Shown: piece by piece, positions 59,851 to 64,000 of the stretch
Numbering within the stretch: the stretch's first letter is position 1
Layout of the letters: every line of letters begins with the position of its first letter
Assembly (NCBI RefSeq): GCF_023715725.1
Contig: NZ_JAMBOT010000004.1
Coordinates: forward strand, 248,001-312,000
Source: Paenibacillus pasadenensis
GTDB lineage: Bacteria > Bacillota > Bacilli > Paenibacillales > Paenibacillaceae
Direction of reading: 5' to 3'
DNA: 64,000 nucleotides
Translations under genes and position numbers: made by a program
The notes under the pieces: model-generated
What the model was told of the DNA's origin: nothing
The model's database searches: none
What the model saw: the letters and a program-made list of their open reading frames with translations, nothing else

Positions 59851-60654
59851 TTAACCTTTAAACATTTGAACCCATACGCCATTGTAATAAGCAACGCCGA
59901 TTTTGGTGTAATTGCCATTCATGATGTTCGCTCTGTGACCCGGGCTGTTCATCCAGTCGTTCATTACTTGCTCAGCTGTACGCTGGCCTTTAGCGATATT
60001 TTCACCGGCATAGTTGTAGCTCACGCCAAAGGATTTCATCATATCAAACGGAGATCCGTAGGTTGGCGAGTTATGGTCAAAATAATTATTGTCGTACATA
60101 TCTTTAGCTTTAACGTCGGCAACTTTAGCCAGCTCAGCATCGCTGGACAGCGCTCCTAAACCTTGCTTCGCGCGCTCCTGGTTCACCAGGCTGACAACTT
60201 GCTGCTCAAAATCCCCGATTGGGGCAGTCGTCGGCTGCGGAGTTGTCGTTGGTTTGGCTGTCGGCGATGGAGTAACGGTAGGTTTTGCCGTCGGTGCCGG
60301 CGTTGTTGTCGGTTTTGCCGTTGGCGATGGCGTTACAGTCGGTTTGGCTGTTGGCGCTGGCGTTGTCGTCGGTTTTGCCGTTGGCGATGGCTTCGGAGAA
60401 GCCGACGGGCCTGGCGTCGGTTTTGGCAGCGGTTTGAAAATGATCAAGCCGGACCAGTTAAATCCGCCGTTCTGCTGCAGCTTGCTCAGAAGCTCGTCCA
60501 GGTTAATTCCGTATGCGCTATATAATTGCTGCAATGTAACGGACGTTTTTTCCGTTTTGGCTTCTGCCGCACTTGCGGTTCCAGCTGCCGTAACTCCGGA
60601 AAAAGCTACGCTCGCTGCAAGTGCAGCTGTGACTACCAGACGTTTTTTATTCAA
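59851..60654 (-). CDS. Secreted CAP-domain protein (YkwD-like) with Pro-Thr linker
   Basis: A 267-residue protein: signal peptide ([20 protein letters not shown]), a short N-terminal region, a proline-threonine linker built from repeats of the type [20 protein letters not shown], and a C-terminal CAP (SCP/PR1-like) domain with [39 protein letters not shown] and HRANIM. The start is TTG at 60654, with AGGGGAGG upstream. The linker suggests exposure outside the wall. Function of bacterial CAP domains is largely unknown. Confidence 0.9.
   Translation of the reverse strand: MNKKRLVVTAALAASVAFSGVTAAGTASAAEAKTEKTSVTLQQLYSAYGINLDELLSKLQQNGGFNWSGLIIFKPLPKPTPGPSASPKPSPTAKPTTTPAPTAKPTVTPSPTAKPTTTPAPTAKPTVTPSPTAKPTTTPQPTTAPIGDFEQQVVSLVNQERAKQGLGALSSDAELAKVADVKAKDMYDNNYFDHNSPTYGSPFDMMKSFGVSYNYAGENIAKGQRTAEQVMNDWMNSPGHRANIMNGNYTKIGVAYYNGVWVQMFKG
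60230..60415. repeat. In-frame tandem repeat encoding the Pro-Thr linker of the CAP protein
   Basis: Alternating 30-base units related to [10 protein letters not shown] and [10 protein letters not shown], about six copies. Such repeats commonly vary in number among strains. Confidence 0.75.
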
Positions 60655-60884
60655 GATGAATCCTCCCCTATTTTGTTCCCCCGCTTGGCGGAGAAGCATG
60701 TTGGTGTGGCATCCGTTTACCGGACAGGGCTATAGTAGCACGGCTGCGGAGCGGAAATGGTTGTGATTTATTGGAAACGCGTTCATTCCGTACAAAAATG
60801 AGAATTCCTTGCTCCGTTAACGCCAGTCCCGGCGCGGGTTATAGAGAATCTCCGAATGGAGGATGAGAAATCTCTCATCCCATG

Positions 60885-60929
60885 CAAAAAGACCGCGAAT
60901 CGCCTCTACAAGGCTAATATCGCGGTCTT
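60885..60929 (-). terminator. Terminator of the HNH gene
   Basis: GACCGCGA...TCGCGGTC stem; on the minus strand it is followed by T5. Confidence 0.75.
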
Positions 60930-60955
60930 GAAATCGTATCTTTCGATACTGATGT

Positions 60956-61831
60956 TTATAAATAATCCGGTAAAGTATCCGCCTTTTTGAGATTGCAGGC
61001 GGAGCAGGCGCATACACAGTTCGCCGGTGTGCTGAGACCGCCCTTAGACTTCGGAAATACATGATCAATCGTATCTCCGAAACGTCCGCAATAGTGGCAG
61101 ACATAGTTGTCCCGCTGCAAAATCAACAGCCGGAAGTCGCTCTTCGTGTACAGCTTATGGATGAGCCGCGGGTGCAAAATTCCTGCCGCTCCCTCTTGCA
61201 CCATTCTCACCGCAATGTCGCGGTCAATCTCGGTATGCCAGCGCTTGCCGCTTTCACGGCGGCCGCGCAGCTGAATCATGCCGGTTCCCCGGTCATTAAG
61301 CACTGACGGGTCATATGAGAATGCTCCTTTAAACGGCTTGATCGGCTTAAAAGGAAGCCTCGTTCCCGGAGTATGGGAATGTCCCGCTACGACGGCTTTG
61401 CGGGTTTTACGGCGGCGGCGGCGCTTACGCTTGCGCTTGGATTGGCCCGCATCTTCCTGGCTCCCGCCGTCGGTATCCAATACGGCTGAACTCAGTTCGC
61501 TTAAGGACGGCTTGTCCGAATGCAGCGGATCGAGCGCCAGCGTTACTGGCGCAGAATGCGCGGCCGGTCTCGCGGCTGCCGCCGGGCGGAATTCCGCTGG
61601 CGGTCCAGGCTGCTCGCCTGCGGTCTGGAGCGCTGCAGCAGGACGGGCAGCCGCGCGCCGCGAAGCTGCCGGGGACGGCTGAACGAAGGCTGCTTCCTCG
61701 CTTCCGGTATCTCTCTTTCTGCGGCGCTGGCACGCTCGGCAGGTCCCTCTGCGCCCTTTGCGGCCGGTTCGCTTGGGGAACGCCCCCTCTGGTTTGTCGC
61801 GGCCGCATACGGCGCATTGTTTGGTATCCAT
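60956..61831 (-). CDS. HNH endonuclease-domain protein with N-terminal zinc motif
   Basis: A 291-residue protein. The N-terminus (MDTKQCAVCGRDKPEGAFPK, then CRACQ) has two CxxC pairs like a zinc ribbon. A long Ala/Pro-rich and then extremely basic linker (KRKRKRRRRRKTRK) leads to a C-terminal HNH nuclease domain: CHYCG, TIDHVFPKSKGG and CVCACSACNLKK. I prefer the start at 61831 (GGAG upstream, 11 bases); 61873 is an alternative. No phage or restriction genes lie beside it. Confidence 0.82.
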   Translation of the reverse strand: MDTKQCAVCGRDKPEGAFPKRTGRKGRRGTCRACQRRRKRDTGSEEAAFVQPSPAASRRAAARPAAALQTAGEQPGPPAEFRPAAAARPAAHSAPVTLALDPLHSDKPSLSELSSAVLDTDGGSQEDAGQSKRKRKRRRRRKTRKAVVAGHSHTPGTRLPFKPIKPFKGAFSYDPSVLNDRGTGMIQLRGRRESGKRWHTEIDRDIAVRMVQEGAAGILHPRLIHKLYTKSDFRLLILQRDNYVCHYCGRFGDTIDHVFPKSKGGLSTPANCVCACSACNLKKADTLPDYL

Positions 61832-62196
61832 GAATGAGTACGCTCCGTTCGCCGAATGTTCTCTCCAAAGCATACCATAAACGGGGCCCTTCTTTAAATA
61901 TGCCGCTGTTTCCGGGCATGTTCGCGAAAGAGGCAGTCTTTGCAACCCCTATATATTTGTTTATGAAATTCTTTGGAATCCTCTTCCACAAAAAGAAGTC
62001 TCATGGAAGTCGTCAGCGACTTTAGTCATGAAATTCTGTTACTAACGTCCTATATTTTAGAGTGCAACTTCCTAATACCCATGCTATAATACGGATATCG
62101 AATTACATACCATATATTTATTTATTTGCAGGCATAGTCCCAGTCCGCGGAAGTTTCCTCTCTGGGTATCTATTGCCGCAGGGGGACGGTGGGGGC
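61832..62196. other. 365-base gap between the HNH and XRE genes
   Basis: It holds a small AAGTCG-TCAG-CGACTT hairpin (near 62000) and the TATAAT box at 62085-62090 upstream of the XRE gene, with no good -35. Nothing else is recognised. Confidence 0.4.
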
Positions 62197-62562
62197 ATGT
62201 TCGCAAAACGACTCAAGGCGCTGCGTAAAAAAAGAAAGCTCACCATGCAGGAGGTAGCCGATTATGTAGGCGTTGCCAAAAGCACCTACGCCGGCTACGA
62301 GTCGGGATATCGCCAGCCTACTCTGGAATCCATCCAGACGATTGCCCGCAAGCTGCACACAACTTCAGACTATCTTCTGGGACTTACGGAATATGCCGAG
62401 CCTGTGGAACCGAGCAGCAACGCAAGAGAATGGCTGAATCTTCAACAGCTGCATTGGGACGGGATTCCTCTCGAAGCCGAGGATGTTGAGCTTGTACGGC
62501 TTCTGCTCGAGCGTGTTGTGAGAGAACGCATTGTAAGAAAAGACGAAACCGGTCAAGGCTGA
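62197..62562 (+). CDS. XRE-family transcriptional regulator
   Basis: A 121-residue protein with an N-terminal HTH_XRE domain (FAKRLKALRKKRKLTMQEVA, VGVAKSTYAGYESGYRQPT) and a short helical C-terminus. GGGGAC and GGGGG lie upstream of the ATG at 62197. It resembles phage-repressor-like or SinR-like stand-alone regulators. A TATAAT box at 62085 predicts a leader of about 105 bases. Target unknown. Confidence 0.88.
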   Translation: MFAKRLKALRKKRKLTMQEVADYVGVAKSTYAGYESGYRQPTLESIQTIARKLHTTSDYLLGLTEYAEPVEPSSNAREWLNLQQLHWDGIPLEAEDVELVRLLLERVVRERIVRKDETGQG

Positions 62563-62585
62563 TACCAGCCTGACCGGTTTTTTTA
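62547..62585 (+). terminator. Intrinsic terminator of the XRE gene
   Basis: AAACCGGTCAaGGCT-GATACC-AGCCtGACCGGTTT followed by T4; the stem overlaps the last codons. Confidence 0.85.
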
Positions 62586-62610
62586 TTGCCAGCTGCTATT
62601 AATACGATGT

Positions 62611-63420
62611 TTATCCGGCGGCCGACTGAAGCGATTGAAGCTGCTCGCTCATCTTCGCCCGGAGCAGATCGCGGGATTGCACATAGCTTTGGGTCCATTC
62701 CGCGCGCTCGCTCTCCGGAATTTCAGCCTGCTCCGCCTCGGCGATTAGACCGTCGAAGCTGGACTTGCAGCCAGCCTCCGCGCCTTCCATCTGCCGGGAC
62801 AGCTCCGCCCCTGCCTGCCTGAGCTCATCCTCCGCCAGCTCGCCGCGGCGGGCCGCGTTCATTTTCGACTCCCCTTGCTCAAGCACAGCTGCTGCATCGC
62901 GAACGCATTGCTGACGGATCGTTTCGAGACGCCGCTCGTATTGGAGCGCTTGCTCCCTGTCGCCGCCGGATTGCTGCTTGCCGCCGGTGTTGTCCGCTTC
63001 CTTCGTTCCGCCGCCTTTTTTCTGCGTTTCGGTTACCTGATTGCTGCCCTGAGCAACATTCGGTTTGGAAGAGGATGTTGGCTCGCTTTTGCTCTTTTCC
63101 GGCTGCGGCGGATTTTGTTTGTCCTCCTGGTTGCTGCTGCCGGCTGCGGAAGGCGTTCCGGTTGGCCCTACGTCCCCCGGAGATTCCTTTGGCGCGTTTT
63201 CGCGCTCCGGATTTGTTTCGTTCCGGTTTTCCTCGGTCTTTACCGCCACAGCTATTTCAGTTTCCGTCGTATCCTTGGACAGCTCTCGATGATTCAAATA
63301 ACCAAGCACGGCCGGAACCAGCGCGCCAGCCATGAGCAGCACCAGCAACAGCTTGCCCCAGCCCTGCCGGCTAAACCTCTGTTTAACGGATTTTTTTCTG
63401 CGCTTGATTCGTTCGCTCAT
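62611..63420 (-). CDS. Membrane-anchored protein with coiled C-terminal domain (FDG-motif protein A)
   Basis: A 269-residue protein: basic cytoplasmic N-terminus (MSERIKRRKKSVKQRF), one transmembrane helix (LLLVLLMAGALVPAVLGYL), a long Glu/Asn/Pro/Ser-rich low-complexity linker (residues 50-155) and a helical C-terminal domain with two cysteines (QQCVRDAAAVL, EAGCKSSFDGLIAEA). AAGGAGG precedes the ATG. The C-terminal domain resembles that of the following partial gene (same spacing of Cys and the SFDG motif), so the two are paralogues. No known family recognised. Confidence 0.7.
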   Translation of the reverse strand: MSERIKRRKKSVKQRFSRQGWGKLLLVLLMAGALVPAVLGYLNHRELSKDTTETEIAVAVKTEENRNETNPERENAPKESPGDVGPTGTPSAAGSSNQEDKQNPPQPEKSKSEPTSSSKPNVAQGSNQVTETQKKGGGTKEADNTGGKQQSGGDREQALQYERRLETIRQQCVRDAAAVLEQGESKMNAARRGELAEDELRQAGAELSRQMEGAEAGCKSSFDGLIAEAEQAEIPESERAEWTQSYVQSRDLLRAKMSEQLQSLQSAAG

Positions 63421-63433
63421 GATGTCCTCCTTA

Positions 63434-64000
63434 TCAGCCGCCGATCAGACCGTCCAGCATTGCTTTGCCTTCCGCAAGCTCCTTCTCGTATTCGGCACGA
63501 TACTCTTCCAGCCTCGCCGTAGAGTAACCGCCTGCCTCAAGCTGCTGTTTCATCTCGCTTAAAATGCCGTCAAAGGAAGCGTTACAGGTTGCGAACACTT
63601 CGCTGCCCTGCTGTCTGGCTTTAGCCTTGGCTTCAGCAGTTGTTGCATTTGCATAAACAAGCGCAAGCGTCACAAGCTCCTGGCGGCACTTATTGCGCAG
63701 CGCATCGGCCTTTTCACGCCCCTCGCGATGAATTTGCTCTTCCTGCTTGCCCGACGGCGGAGGCGTTGGCGTTGGAGCCCCTCCTCCCGGCGGAGGTGTA
63801 GGAGTCGGGAGGCCTCCTCCTGGCGAAGGGACCTGGACTGGAGGCGGCGAGGCGGAAGGAGCCGGGTCTGTCGGCGTCCCGCCAGTTGGCGGAGGAGTTG
63901 GCGTTGGCGCCGGAGGCTCCGAGCCGCCCGGCTGGCCGCCTGTTTCACCGCCACTTAGGCCGCTTTCTCCGTCTCCGCCGCCGCCTTCAATGCTGCGGGG
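63434..64000 (-). CDS. Partial secreted-type protein with Pro-Thr linker (FDG-motif protein B; 5' end outside window)
   Basis: The frame is open to the right edge of the window (189 codons visible). The visible N-terminal part is low complexity, Gly/Pro/Thr-rich (PTPTPPPTGGTP, VPSPGGGLPTPTPPP), followed by a helical domain (KQEEQIHREGREKADALRNK, CRQELV) with CNASFDGILSEM near its centre. A GTG at 63673 is internal. It lies 13 bases upstream of protein A and shares its two-Cys helical domain. The linker suggests an extracellular location. Confidence 0.65.
   Translation of the reverse strand, partial: PRSIEGGGGDGESGLSGGETGGQPGGSEPPAPTPTPPPTGGTPTDPAPSASPPPVQVPSPGGGLPTPTPPPGGGAPTPTPPPSGKQEEQIHREGREKADALRNKCRQELVTLALVYANATTAEAKAKARQQGSEVFATCNASFDGILSEMKQQLEAGGYSTARLEEYRAEYEKELAEGKAMLDGLIGG

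Noticed and set aside
60089..60766. Val/Gly-rich plus-strand frame opposite the CAP-domain gene
   Set aside because: It is the antisense translation of the Pro-Thr repeat linker.
1..64000. tRNA, rRNA, prophage or IS transposase genes
   Set aside because: None seen; no cloverleaf with CCA-type ends, no transposase or integrase motifs, no phage structural genes.

Overview
The window reads as a chromosomal segment of a moderately GC-rich, endospore-forming member of the Bacillales, most like Paenibacillus (inferred from gene content; no database was searched). The spore evidence is direct: two alpha/beta-type SASP genes, each behind a good sigma-G-like promoter, a cwlJ-gerQ germination pair and a YjcZ-type small protein. 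Heme A biosynthesis (ctaA, ctaB, a Sco1-type protein) and a futalosine-route menaquinone gene (mqnE, plus a UbiD-type decarboxylase) indicate aerobic respiration with menaquinone.

Layout. 1-5.8 kb: a partial membrane protein, then a Bce-type peptide sensing and detoxification module (ABC permease, ATPase, kinase, regulator) with a recognisable BceR-type operator. 5.8-7.3 kb: a TetR repressor and a paired small multidrug resistance exporter, each behind a copy of the same palindrome. 7.4-11.2 kb: four tandem YVTN beta-propeller genes that form a duplicated two-gene cassette. 11.2-17.2 kb: a sugar ABC importer (binding lipoprotein, two permeases) with a divergent membrane-bound AraC-type regulator; a 218-bp palindromic element lies inside the importer operon. 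17.26-17.5 kb: a 52-bp-period hairpin repeat array beside a gene for a predicted PD-(D/E)XK nuclease fused to a winged helix. 18.4-29.4 kb: DCC oxidoreductase, TraB-like protein, Fe-S assembly proteins, mqnE, NDH-2-like oxidoreductase, SDR, HEPN-domain protein, UbiD, ctaA, thioredoxin. 29.4-35.1 kb: lipoprotein, MurJ/SpoVB-like flippase, ThuA, DUF456, HAD phosphatase. 35.6-39.3 kb: a manganese/zinc ABC operon with a likely metalloregulator site in its promoter. 39.5-47.7 kb: transglutaminase-like protein, MFS exporter, YjcZ, Toprim protein, GGDEF-EAL protein, AEC carrier, Sco1. 47.9-52.2 kb: ctaB, cwlJ, gerQ, a YfhP-like hydrolase with an apparent CTG start, SASP. 52.2-53.9 kb: a second 52-bp-period hairpin array, then trpS under a tryptophan T-box. 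54-64 kb: DUF318 permease with a short TIGR03943-like partner, second SASP, chemoreceptor, polysaccharide deacetylase, LysM-3D protein, CAP-domain protein, HNH protein, XRE regulator, and two adjacent genes encoding related secreted-type proteins, the last running off the window.

Most novel-looking signals: (1) the two hairpin arrays, 35 kb apart, with the same 52-bp period and the same hairpin head, one next to a nuclease/winged-helix gene; (2) the alternating YVTN cassette; (3) the 218-bp palindromic element inside the sugar operon; (4) the tandem FDG-motif proteins at the right edge. Many regulatory sites (T-box, Bce operator, TetR palindromes, AraC direct repeats, sigma-G promoters) are readable directly from the bases.
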